From the NCBI GenBank assembly GCA_011391655.1, contig JAABQE010000283.1, forward strand, positions 1 through 6,328: a stretch of DNA of 6,328 nucleotides, read 5' to 3'. Position numbers and translations under genes: made by a program. Below, piece after piece: positions 1 through 5,273 of the stretch (within the stretch, counting starts at the first letter, position 1; every line of letters starts with the position of its first letter). This DNA comes from Hydrogenophilales bacterium. Lineage in GTDB: Bacteria; Pseudomonadota; Gammaproteobacteria; Burkholderiales; Thiobacillaceae. The notes under the pieces were generated by a model. It was not told where the DNA came from and searched no databases. It saw only the letters and a list, made by a program, of their open reading frames with translations.

Positions 1-279
1 GATGGCCGCGAGCTCGGTCGAAAACAGGTGGGTGATCGCGTATTGCAGGCCGGCGGGCGTCAGGCCGCGCAGGTAATCCATCTCGGCGCAGCCCAGCACT
101 TGCACCCGATTGGGATGGACGAAATTCAGGTGGCCGATGAGTGCCAGAGTCGGTTTCTGGATGGTTTCCGAGGACAGGTTGCGCTGCCCCCCATTACGTC
201 CGGCGACCCAGTGCAGGTCAAGCTGTTCCTCCATGTCACGGAACAGGGTTTCGACGGAAACATGGGTGAGATCGTTCAT
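1..279 (-). CDS. hprK: HPr kinase/phosphorylase, N-terminal part (runs off left edge)
   Basis: This is the first 93 codons of a gene whose 3' part lies beyond position 1. The translation starts MNDLTHVSVETLFRDMEE and contains ALIGHLNFVHPNRVQVLG at about residues 46-63. That segment matches the N-terminal domain of HprK, where a GHxNxIHPN(R/Q)(I/V)QVxG stretch is typical. HprK phosphorylates and dephosphorylates HPr on a serine; the catalytic P-loop domain is C-terminal and so is not visible here. In proteobacteria with an incomplete sugar PTS, HprK is thought to tune phosphate flow through the PTS-Ntr chain, which fits its place directly after ptsN. The ATG at 277-279 is chosen because the in-frame codon six triplets upstream is the ptsN stop. 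The gap to ptsN is 15 bases and has no clear Shine-Dalgarno sequence, so translation may depend on coupling to ptsN. Identification is from recalled family motifs. Confidence 0.9.
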   Translation of the reverse strand, partial: MNDLTHVSVETLFRDMEEQLDLHWVAGRNGGQRNLSSETIQKPTLALIGHLNFVHPNRVQVLGCAEMDYLRGLTPAGLQYAITHLFSTELAAI

Positions 280-294
280 GCGCTGTGTGCGCGT

Positions 295-750
295 TTAGCT
301 GGTCCATGCGCTGACTAGCGCGATGAGATCGTCCGGGGTCGCTGCTTCCAGCAGCTTCGTGCGCATGGCCTCGTCGCCGAATAATTGCGCCAGTTCGCCG
401 AGGATTTGCAAATGCTGTTCGTTGGCATCCTGGGGAACCAGCAAAACAAAGCAGATCGATACCGGCTGGTTGTCGGGTGCGTCGAATTCCAGCGGAGTTT
501 GCAGGCGGTAAAACGCTCCGCAGGCATGCTTCAACCCCTTGATCCGGCCATGTGGAATCGCGACCCCGCAGCCAAGTGCGGTTGACCCCAGGCGTTCACG
601 TTCAAACAGACTGGTGAAAATGTCGGTGGATTTGAGGTTGTGGATCCGGGCAAACAGTTCGGCGGCGTGTTCGAACAGCTTTTTCTTGCTGGTAAAGCTC
701 ACATCCAGCAAAGCGGTATCTGACGTAATGAGGGGCGCGATGAGGTTCAT
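295..750 (-). CDS. ptsN: PTS-Ntr EIIA component (PtsN, EIIA-Ntr)
   Basis: A 151-residue protein of full family length. It is the terminal phosphoryl acceptor of the nitrogen-related PTS (EI-Ntr, NPr/HPr, EIIA-Ntr). It is cytoplasmic and regulates targets by protein contact rather than by sugar import. The phosphorylated histidine is H67 in the motif CGVAIPHGRIKGL (residues 61-73), equivalent to H73 of E. coli PtsN. The segment just before it, FERERLGSTALG, and the VSICFVLLVP strand (about 97-106) are also typical of the PTS EIIA type-2 fold. The ATG at 748-750 gives the usual family start (MNLIAPLI, then a SKKKLFEHAAELF helix). No strong Shine-Dalgarno sequence precedes it. It lies 81 bases after hpf, across a hairpin and TATAAT motif, and 15 bases before hprK. 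It probably shares a transcript with hprK. Confidence 0.96.
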   Translation of the reverse strand: MNLIAPLITSDTALLDVSFTSKKKLFEHAAELFARIHNLKSTDIFTSLFERERLGSTALGCGVAIPHGRIKGLKHACGAFYRLQTPLEFDAPDNQPVSICFVLLVPQDANEQHLQILGELAQLFGDEAMRTKLLEAATPDDLIALVSAWTS

Positions 751-790
751 GCTGATGGCTAGACCGGTTGAGGGGATCCGGTGCCAGCAA

Positions 791-796
791 ATTATA
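791..796 (-). promoter_or_regulatory. Possible -10 element (TATAAT) upstream of ptsN
   Basis: The minus strand reads a perfect TATAAT consensus hexamer immediately after the hpf-ptsN hairpin. Transcription would start near 784, about 35 bases ahead of the ptsN ATG. No TTGACA-like hexamer lies 16-18 bases upstream, because that space is filled by the GC-rich hairpin, and no TGn extended -10 is present. It may be an activator-dependent promoter or a chance AT-rich match. Confidence 0.3.
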
Positions 797-827
797 CGCC
801 CGGGGACATTAAAGCGTCCCCGGGCGT
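796..827 (-). terminator. 12-bp perfect hairpin between hpf and ptsN, possible attenuating terminator
   Basis: The arms at 796-807 and 816-827 are exact reverse complements (ACGCCCGGGGAC and GTCCCCGGGCGT) around an 8-base loop. The stem is very GC-rich and begins 4 bases after the hpf stop codon. On the minus strand the stem is followed by ATAATTTGC, only a weak U-tract. Complete intrinsic termination therefore looks unlikely; partial termination, 3'-end protection or RNA processing that separates hpf from ptsN expression would fit. The structure itself is certain from sequence; its function is inferred. Confidence 0.5.
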
Positions 828-831
828 TTGC

Positions 832-1167
832 TTAGACCGGCGTTTCTGTCGGCTGGTGTTTCAAGCCACCGTCGACCTGATGGACGTCCGAGGTTTTTTC
901 TTTGTGCTTGACGATCTGGCGATCCAGTTTGTCGGCCAGAAGATCAATTGCGGCGTACATGTTGCCATCTTCGCTATGAGCGTGGAAATCATGGCCTTTG
1001 ACGTGCAGGGTGGCTTCCACTTTATGCACCAGCTTCTCGACTTGCATGATGACATTGACGGTAATGACATGGTCGAAGTGACGTTTGACGCGGTCAAGTT
1101 TCTCGGAAACGTAGCTGCGTATGGCTGGGGTCACTTCCAGGTGATGGCCGGAAATCGTCACGTTCAT
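832..1167 (-). CDS. hpf: Ribosome hibernation promoting factor, short form (HPF/RaiA family)
   Basis: A 111-residue protein of the sigma-54 modulation/S30AE family, which binds the 30S decoding region in stationary phase and promotes inactive ribosomes (100S dimers in the E. coli short-HPF case). It opens MNVTISGHHLEVTPAIRSYVSEKLDRVKRHFD (shown here as the family pattern of a beta strand then a long helix with VTPAIRxYVxEKL). It continues with the EATLHVKGHDFHAHSEDGNM strand region (51-70) and the YAAIDLLADKLDRQI helix (71-85). Only one domain is present, so it is the short form lacking the C-terminal dimerisation domain. It is histidine-rich (11 His). The start at 1165-1167 is secure: AAGGAG at 1173-1178 lies 5 bases upstream, the strongest Shine-Dalgarno in the window. 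It sits downstream of rpoN across a 157-base leader, as in many proteobacteria. Confidence 0.95.
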   Translation of the reverse strand: MNVTISGHHLEVTPAIRSYVSEKLDRVKRHFDHVITVNVIMQVEKLVHKVEATLHVKGHDFHAHSEDGNMYAAIDLLADKLDRQIVKHKEKTSDVHQVDGGLKHQPTETPV

Positions 1168-1172
1168 AAAGT

Positions 1173-1178
1173 CTCCTT
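1173..1178 (-). promoter_or_regulatory. Strong Shine-Dalgarno sequence of hpf
   Basis: The minus strand reads AAGGAG followed by five bases (ACTTT) and the hpf ATG. This is close to ideal sequence and spacing and fixes the hpf start. It contrasts with rpoN, ptsN, hprK and lptC, which have no comparable site. Confidence 0.85.
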
Positions 1179-1248
1179 AGGTTGCTGATAAATACTGTTA
1201 TGGGCCATGTTAAACCCACTCCAAGAGCGATTCATCCCGCTCCGTTTG

Positions 1249-1277
1249 ATTGTGGGACGAAAGTGGGACACATTCAA
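1249..1277 (-). promoter_or_regulatory. Candidate sigma-70 promoter for hpf(-ptsN-hprK)
   Basis: On the minus strand TTGAAT (1272-1277) and CACAAT (1249-1254) are separated by exactly 17 bases. Each hexamer matches the TTGACA/TATAAT consensus at four of six positions. A transcript would begin near 1242 and carry a leader of about 75 bases before the hpf ATG. That leader includes a small 5-bp stem (GAGCG/CGCTC, 1225-1242). The location, in the largest intergenic gap and after the rpoN stop, supports a separate promoter for this block. The call rests on hexamer matching alone. Confidence 0.4.
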
Positions 1278-1288
1278 GCACAGTGGGA
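1252..1288 (+). repeat. Three direct repeats of GTGGGA in the hpf promoter region
   Basis: GTGGGA occurs at 1252-1257, 1263-1268 and 1283-1288. The first two extend to GTGGGAC. The start-to-start distances of 11 and 20 bases are near one and two helical turns. The copies overlap the candidate -10, sit in the spacer, and lie upstream of the candidate -35 respectively. An inverted core (CCCACT) occurs at 1215-1220. They could be operator half-sites; no known regulator is recognised. Confidence 0.45.
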
Positions 1289-1324
1289 AAATTTGAGTTG
1301 AATGCGCCATAAGACTTTGTGCAA

Positions 1325-2770
1325 TCACAGCGCACGCCGCATGTTGGCGGTCGGGATTTGCAGGGATTCGCGGTATTTGGCTACGGTACGGCGCGCGACC
1401 ACGATGCCCTGACGCCCTAATTCGTCGGCGAGCTGGCCGTCGGATAACGGCCTGGCATTGCTTTCGGCGGCGATCATTTGCCGGATGAGTGCGCGGATGG
1501 CGGTCGACGAACAGGCCCCGCCGTTGTCGGTGGATACGTGACTGCCGAAGAAATATTTCAGTTCGTAAAGGCCGCGCGGCGTCATCATGAATTTTTGCGT
1601 GGTGACGCGCGAAATGGTCGACTCATGCAGTTCCACTACGTCCGCAATTTCACGCAGCACCAATGGTCGCATCGCGACTTCGCCATGTTCGAGAAAGCTT
1701 TTCTGGCGGTCAACAATCGCTTGCGACACGCGCAGAATGGTATCGAAGCGTTGCTGTACATTTTTGATGAGCCAGCGTGCTTCCTGTAACTGGCTGGCCA
1801 GTTGCTGGCTGCCGCCGTTTTCGCGGTGACGCGACAGGATGTCAGCGTAGACCCGATTAACGCGTAGCTTGGGCATGGCGTCGGCGTTCAGGCTGGCAAT
1901 CCACATGCCCTTGATGCGGCGGACATAGACGTCCGGGATGACGTAATGCGTTTCGTCCGCACTGAAGCTTGCGCCCGGGCGCGGGTTGAGCGACAGGATC
2001 AGGGTACGCACGACCCGCAGCGTGAAATCATCGATGCCGAGCACTCTCTTGAGCTTGCCGACGTCGCGCGCGGCCAGCAAATCAAGGTGATTCACGGTCA
2101 GCCGCATGGCGATATCGCGCGCGGGGGTGTCTGGCGGTAGCGCGCGTAACTGCAGGGTCAGGCATTCGGCCAGGTTGCGTGCGCCGACCCCCGTTGGATC
2201 CATGTTTTGCAGATGCTTTAATGCGGTTTCGACTTCTTCGGGTTCAAGGTCTTCGAGCTCGGCTTGCAGACCGGCAATGATGTCGGGCAGTGGCTGGGTG
2301 AGGAAACCGGCGTCGTCGAGGTCGTCGATCAGCGCGGCGACCAGGGTGCGGTCACGCAGCGTGAGCGGGCTGACAATCAACTGGTTCAGCAGGTGCTCGC
2401 GCAGGGTGGCGCCAGAAACCGAGCCTTGCGCTGAGTCTGAATCGTCGTCGTCGCCGCCGGCTGTTGTGTAATCGTTCCAGTCGGAGTCATCCAGCGTGGT
2501 CGCCGTTTCGGTGTCGGCATTGTCGGAGCTTTCCGCCGGCGGGGTGTCGGTACTTTGGGCCTCGGCTTCGGCGGTGTGTGCCGGGGGCTCGGCAGCGGCG
2601 AGACTGGAGTCGTCTTCTTCTTCGCGTTCCAGCAAGGGATTGTCCTGCAGCATTTGCTCCAGTTCCTGATTCAGTTCCAGCGTCGACAACTGCAACAGCC
2701 GGATGGACTGTTGCAGTTGGGGCGTCAGGGTGAGGTGCTGACCAAGTTTGAGCTGGAGGCTGTGCTTCAT
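1325..2770 (-). CDS. rpoN: RNA polymerase sigma-54 factor RpoN
   Basis: A 481-residue protein of full family length. It directs RNA polymerase to -24/-12 promoters and needs ATP-driven activators. Region I (about 1-50) is the Gln/Leu-rich activator-response segment (SLQLKLGQHLTLTPQLQQSI, residues 4-23). Region II (about 49-116) is a low-complexity acidic linker ending in a DDDDSDS run. The core-binding region follows (about 117-300), with DPTGVGARNLAECL at 191-204 and NPRPG at 262-266. The DNA-binding helix-turn-helix is near 372-391 (LREIADVVELHESTISRVT). The diagnostic RpoN box ARRTVAKYRE is at 459-468, 13 residues from the end. The start at 2768-2770 gives the canonical MKxSLQLKLGQ opening, although no Shine-Dalgarno is seen. 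It follows lptB by 71 bases with no convincing promoter between, so it is probably read at least partly from the LPS operon. Confidence 0.98.
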   Translation of the reverse strand: MKHSLQLKLGQHLTLTPQLQQSIRLLQLSTLELNQELEQMLQDNPLLEREEEDDSSLAAAEPPAHTAEAEAQSTDTPPAESSDNADTETATTLDDSDWNDYTTAGGDDDDSDSAQGSVSGATLREHLLNQLIVSPLTLRDRTLVAALIDDLDDAGFLTQPLPDIIAGLQAELEDLEPEEVETALKHLQNMDPTGVGARNLAECLTLQLRALPPDTPARDIAMRLTVNHLDLLAARDVGKLKRVLGIDDFTLRVVRTLILSLNPRPGASFSADETHYVIPDVYVRRIKGMWIASLNADAMPKLRVNRVYADILSRHRENGGSQQLASQLQEARWLIKNVQQRFDTILRVSQAIVDRQKSFLEHGEVAMRPLVLREIADVVELHESTISRVTTQKFMMTPRGLYELKYFFGSHVSTDNGGACSSTAIRALIRQMIAAESNARPLSDGQLADELGRQGIVVARRTVAKYRESLQIPTANMRRAL

Positions 2771-2782
2771 AGGATGGGTCTA

Positions 2783-2799
2783 CGGCAAAAAGCGTGCCG
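2783..2799 (-). other. Small stem-loop just ahead of the rpoN start
   Basis: CGGCA and TGCCG (2783-2787 and 2795-2799) form a 5-bp stem around a 7-base loop in the lptB-rpoN gap. Its 3' foot lies 12 bases before the rpoN ATG, where a ribosome would land. The stem is short, so its stability is doubtful. Confidence 0.3.
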
Positions 2800-2841
2800 C
2801 CTTGAGAACAACTTGGGGGGATTCTTTGACAAATAAAGGGG

Positions 2842-3564
2842 CTACAGGCGAAAGTTTTCACCCAGATACACTTTGCGAGCGCTGTCGTCCTGAATGATGA
2901 GTTCGGGGCTGCCGGCGATGAGCACGCGGCCTTCGTTGATGATGTAGGCACGATCACAAATGCCCAGGGTTTCACGCACATTGTGGTCGGTGATAAGGAC
3001 GCCGATATCACGTTCAACCAGGAAATGCACCAGTTTCTGGATGTCGATCACGGCGATGGGGTCGACACCGGCAAAGGGTTCGTCAAGCAGAATGAAGCGG
3101 GGATTGACCGCCAGCGCGCGGGCGATTTCCACCCGGCGGCGTTCGCCACCGGACAGGCTGACGGCCGTTGCTTCACGCAGATGTTCGATGTGCAGATCAT
3201 TGAGCAGATTGTCGAGATGTTCTTCGCGTTCGCTTTTACTATAGGACTTGAGTTCGAGGATGGCGCGGATGTTTTCTTCCACCGTCAGCTTGCGGAAGAT
3301 GGACGGTTCCTGCGGCAGGTAGGATAGCCCCATACGCGCGCGCTGATGGATCGCCATGTGGGTCAGGTCGTGCGTATCCATTTGTACGCTGCCACCGTCT
3401 GCCGCAACCAGCCCGATCACCATGTAGAAGCAGGTGGTCTTACCCGCGCCGTTCGGACCGAGCAGGCCGACTACTTCGCCGCTGTTGACGTCGAACGAGA
3501 CGTCGTGCACCACGGTGCGTTTGCCATAGATTTTGCGCAGGTTGTGGGCGGAAATCTGGCTCAT
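2842..3564 (-). CDS. lptB: LPS export ABC transporter ATPase LptB
   Basis: A 240-residue ATPase, the usual LptB length. Two copies drive the LptB2FG complex that extracts LPS from the inner membrane and pushes it onto LptC and LptA. All nucleotide-binding motifs are intact: Walker A GPNGAGKTT (36-44), Q-loop Q85 in YLPQEPSIF, signature LSGGERRR (137-144), Walker B FILLDEPF (157-164) with catalytic E162, and the switch histidine H194 in ITDHNV. YLPQEPSIFRKLTVEENI and LLDEPFAGVDPIAV are particularly typical of LptB rather than other ABC ATPases. Its ATG (3562-3564) overlaps the lptA stop as ATGA, so translation is probably coupled. The membrane partners LptF and LptG are not in the window; in most proteobacteria they lie elsewhere. 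Confidence 0.98.
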   Translation of the reverse strand: MSQISAHNLRKIYGKRTVVHDVSFDVNSGEVVGLLGPNGAGKTTCFYMVIGLVAADGGSVQMDTHDLTHMAIHQRARMGLSYLPQEPSIFRKLTVEENIRAILELKSYSKSEREEHLDNLLNDLHIEHLREATAVSLSGGERRRVEIARALAVNPRFILLDEPFAGVDPIAVIDIQKLVHFLVERDIGVLITDHNVRETLGICDRAYIINEGRVLIAGSPELIIQDDSARKVYLGENFRL

Positions 3565-4094
3565 GGCTGGGCGGCAGGTTTTGCCGCGCGGGGCTTCGGC
3601 AGGATGGTGGCGCGCACGCGCCCGGAGGGACCCTGGGCGTTGGGCTGCCCCACGACTTTGTAGAACCCGGTGTTGGCGTTGTATGAAATCTGCGCGCCGT
3701 GCAATTCGTCGCCGCCGCGCTTCAAGTGCGCCTGGCCGATCAACTCAAGCTGGTTGCTGACGCTGTCAAATTCAATGCGGCCGGACTCCCCCTCGATCAT
3801 GTCCTCGCTGCCGTCCAGCTTCTGGCGGAATGTCACCGGGCGGCCGATCGCGCTGAGCTTGTCGAGGCCGGTGGCGTTTTGCGTGGCCTGGACACGGTCG
3901 GCGTGCAACATCAGGGTGCCTTGGGTGAGGATGACATTGCCGCTGTAGACGCTGATTTTTTTGACGTCATCGAGGGTGACGGTGTCGGCCTCGATGTTGA
4001 CGGGCTTGTCGCGGTCCGCCTTTTCGGCATGGGCCGCCGTGACGAGCAGGCTGGCGCAGAGCGCAGTGACAATCCCCATTTTCATGATGTGCAT
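3561..4094 (-). CDS. lptA: LPS transport periplasmic bridge protein LptA
   Basis: A 177-residue secreted protein whose OstA/LptA beta-jellyroll forms the periplasmic bridge that conducts LPS from LptC to LptD. A Sec signal peptide covers residues 1-23: basic MHIMKMG, a hydrophobic core (IVTALCASLLVTA), then AHA with cleavage predicted before EKADRDKP. The mature domain starts with VNIEADTVTLDD (32-43) and YSGNVILTQGTLMLHADRV (49-67), classic OstA strands. It ends in an Ala/Pro/Lys-rich tail (LPKPRAAKPAAQP). Two further in-frame ATGs (codons 4 and 6) could be the real start; each would leave a workable signal peptide. A GGAAGG 11 bases before the first ATG is the only Shine-Dalgarno candidate and favours codon 1. 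It starts 5 bases after lptC and overlaps lptB by 4. Confidence 0.95.
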   Translation of the reverse strand: MHIMKMGIVTALCASLLVTAAHAEKADRDKPVNIEADTVTLDDVKKISVYSGNVILTQGTLMLHADRVQATQNATGLDKLSAIGRPVTFRQKLDGSEDMIEGESGRIEFDSVSNQLELIGQAHLKRGGDELHGAQISYNANTGFYKVVGQPNAQGPSGRVRATILPKPRAAKPAAQP

Positions 4095-4099
4095 GGTGC

Positions 4100-4672
4100 T
4101 TATGGCCTTCCGGAAAGGTAACGGGTGTTCACGCGCCCGCTCAGTTTGATGGTGCGTTGATTGGCGTTGTATTCCATGGCGCCTGCGCGCAGTTCCATGA
4201 TGTCGTCATGTACCTCGACCGTGCCCGGCGCGCGCATCAGGTTGCGTTCTGGATAAACCAGCAGGCGCGCCGTGCGCAATGTCATGACGGACTGCCCCGG
4301 CAGTGCGGCGCGCACGACGTTGACTTCGCCGTGCAATTCGATTTCATCGCCATTGGGCGAAATGGTGGCTTGTTTGGCCGTCGCGCTGATCTCGCCAGTC
4401 TGGGCGTTCAACTGGATAAACCGGGGTGACTCCATTTCAGTGCGTTTGCTGCCGGAATAGTGTTTGAGGCGTTTGGCCGACAGCCGATATTGCGGATTGC
4501 CAGCCGGATCGGTGCGCAACGCATCGAAATTTTCCATGATGCCCTCCGGATTGGTTTTGGCAACTTGCCCGGTGCTGACCGGTTGCTGAACCACGTGCTC
4601 GATCCAGTAGCTGAGACCCGCCAGCAACAACAGGATAACCACGGGCAACCACAACGAACCGCGAGAACTCAT
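4100..4672 (-). CDS. lptC: LPS export system protein LptC
   Basis: A 190-residue bitopic inner-membrane protein that takes LPS from LptB2FG and passes it to LptA. A single N-terminal membrane segment (about 7-24, SLWLPVVILLLLAGLSYW) is followed by a periplasmic domain of repeated beta strands. The QYRLSAKRLKHYSG stretch (61-74) and MELRAGAMEYNANQRTIKLSGRVN (159-182) are typical of proteobacterial LptC (DUF1239/YrbK family). Its last strand unit, MEYNANQRTIKLSG, resembles the C-terminal ISYNANTGFYKVVG of the adjacent LptA, as expected for proteins sharing the jellyroll fold. The start at 4670-4672 lies 43 bases after kdsC and lacks a clear Shine-Dalgarno; no better in-frame start is visible. 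LptC sequences are poorly conserved, so the identification leans partly on its position between kdsC and lptA. Confidence 0.93.
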   Translation of the reverse strand: MSSRGSLWLPVVILLLLAGLSYWIEHVVQQPVSTGQVAKTNPEGIMENFDALRTDPAGNPQYRLSAKRLKHYSGSKRTEMESPRFIQLNAQTGEISATAKQATISPNGDEIELHGEVNVVRAALPGQSVMTLRTARLLVYPERNLMRAPGTVEVHDDIMELRAGAMEYNANQRTIKLSGRVNTRYLSGRP

Positions 4673-4715
4673 ATCGCGTCCGGGCGATTGGCATGGCTGG
4701 CATCGGACCTGCGCA

Positions 4716-5273
4716 TCACTTTAGATAGGGCGCCAGTGCAGCATCGAGCGTGCCCTGTGCCCGCATCAGGAATTCGCAGGCTTCGCGCACTGCGCCGTGC
4801 CCCGCTGCGCGCGTGGTGATGAGGTGGCTGTGTGCCTTCACCAGTTCGGGCGCGGCGGGCACGCTGATCGCGAGGCCGGCGCGCCGCATCACCGGCAGGT
4901 CAACCACGTCATCGCCCATGTAGGCGGTGGCGTCGCAGGCGATATTGAATTCGCGGCACAGTGCTTCGTACACCACCAGCTTGTCGTGCGCGCCTTGGTG
5001 GACGATCTCGATGCCGAGGTTTTTGGCGCGTTGTTCCACCACACGCGAGCTGCGGCCGGTAATGATGGCGAGTTGCACCCCGCTGCTCTTGAGCATTTTC
5101 AGGCCGTGGCCGTCGAGTGAGTTGAAGCCCTTGTATTCCTGTCCGTCGTCGGCCAGAAACAGGGTGCCGTCGGTCATCACGCCATCGACATCGAATGCGA
5201 CCAGCTTGATTTTCTGCGCGCGGGCGATCAGGTCTGAATTCATCACAGCTGTGTTCATGACCTCCGTATTCAT
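4716..5273 (-). CDS. kdsC: 3-deoxy-D-manno-octulosonate 8-phosphate phosphatase KdsC
   Basis: A 185-residue cytoplasmic HAD-family phosphatase (C0 type, no cap domain, tetrameric in known homologues). It hydrolyses KDO-8-phosphate to KDO, the LPS inner-core sugar. HAD motif I is FDVDGVMTDG (27-36) with nucleophile D28 and acid/base D30. Motif II is ITGRSS (71-76), motif III K98 in HQGAHDKL, and motif IV GDDVVDLPVM (120-129) with Mg-binding D121. The start is ambiguous: three ATGs 15 bases apart (codons 1, 6 and 11) head an imperfect tandem repeat, MNTEV-MNTAV-MNSDL. Codon 1 is chosen because a G-rich GGGGGTGG just upstream can serve as Shine-Dalgarno and because TAATG joins it to kdsD. Codon 11 would leave 17 residues before the nucleophile, close to the family norm. 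Confidence 0.96.
   Translation of the reverse strand: MNTEVMNTAVMNSDLIARAQKIKLVAFDVDGVMTDGTLFLADDGQEYKGFNSLDGHGLKMLKSSGVQLAIITGRSSRVVEQRAKNLGIEIVHQGAHDKLVVYEALCREFNIACDATAYMGDDVVDLPVMRRAGLAISVPAAPELVKAHSHLITTRAAGHGAVREACEFLMRAQGTLDAALAPYLK
5229..5273 (-). repeat. Triplicated 15-bp repeat carrying three start codons at the kdsC 5' end
   Basis: Units at 5259-5273, 5244-5258 and 5229-5243 read ATGAATACGGAGGTC, ATGAACACAGCTGTG and ATGAATTCAGACCTG. Neighbouring units agree at 10 of 15 positions. All are in frame and each opens with ATGAA followed by a hydrophobic fifth codon. It looks like a short tandem expansion of the start region, although convergence cannot be excluded over so few bases. Confidence 0.6.

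Noticed and set aside
781..1188. 135-codon plus-strand open frame opposite hpf
   Set aside because: It is antisense to hpf, whose start and Shine-Dalgarno are secure, and shows no family resemblance.
1225..1242. Stem-loop in the hpf leader as a riboswitch or thermometer
   Set aside because: Only a 5-bp stem with an 8-base loop, far from the Shine-Dalgarno and with no conserved RNA motif.
1295..1312. Possible sigma-54 promoter upstream of hpf (minus-strand TGGCGC)
   Set aside because: TGGCGC resembles a -24 element, but the position of the -12 element reads ACTC rather than TTGC, so the GG-N10-GC rule fails.
2826..2831. Perfect plus-strand TTGACA in the lptB-rpoN gap
   Set aside because: No -10 hexamer lies 16-18 bases downstream and it would read antisense into lptB; treated as chance.
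2487..3017. 176-codon minus-strand open frame across the lptB end, the gap and the rpoN start
   Set aside because: It overlaps two certain genes in another frame; its product is low-complexity Ser/Pro/Arg-rich without a recognisable motif.
3699..4121. 140-codon plus-strand open frame opposite lptA
   Set aside because: It mirrors the codon pattern of lptA, has no Shine-Dalgarno or recognisable domain, and spans a gene junction.
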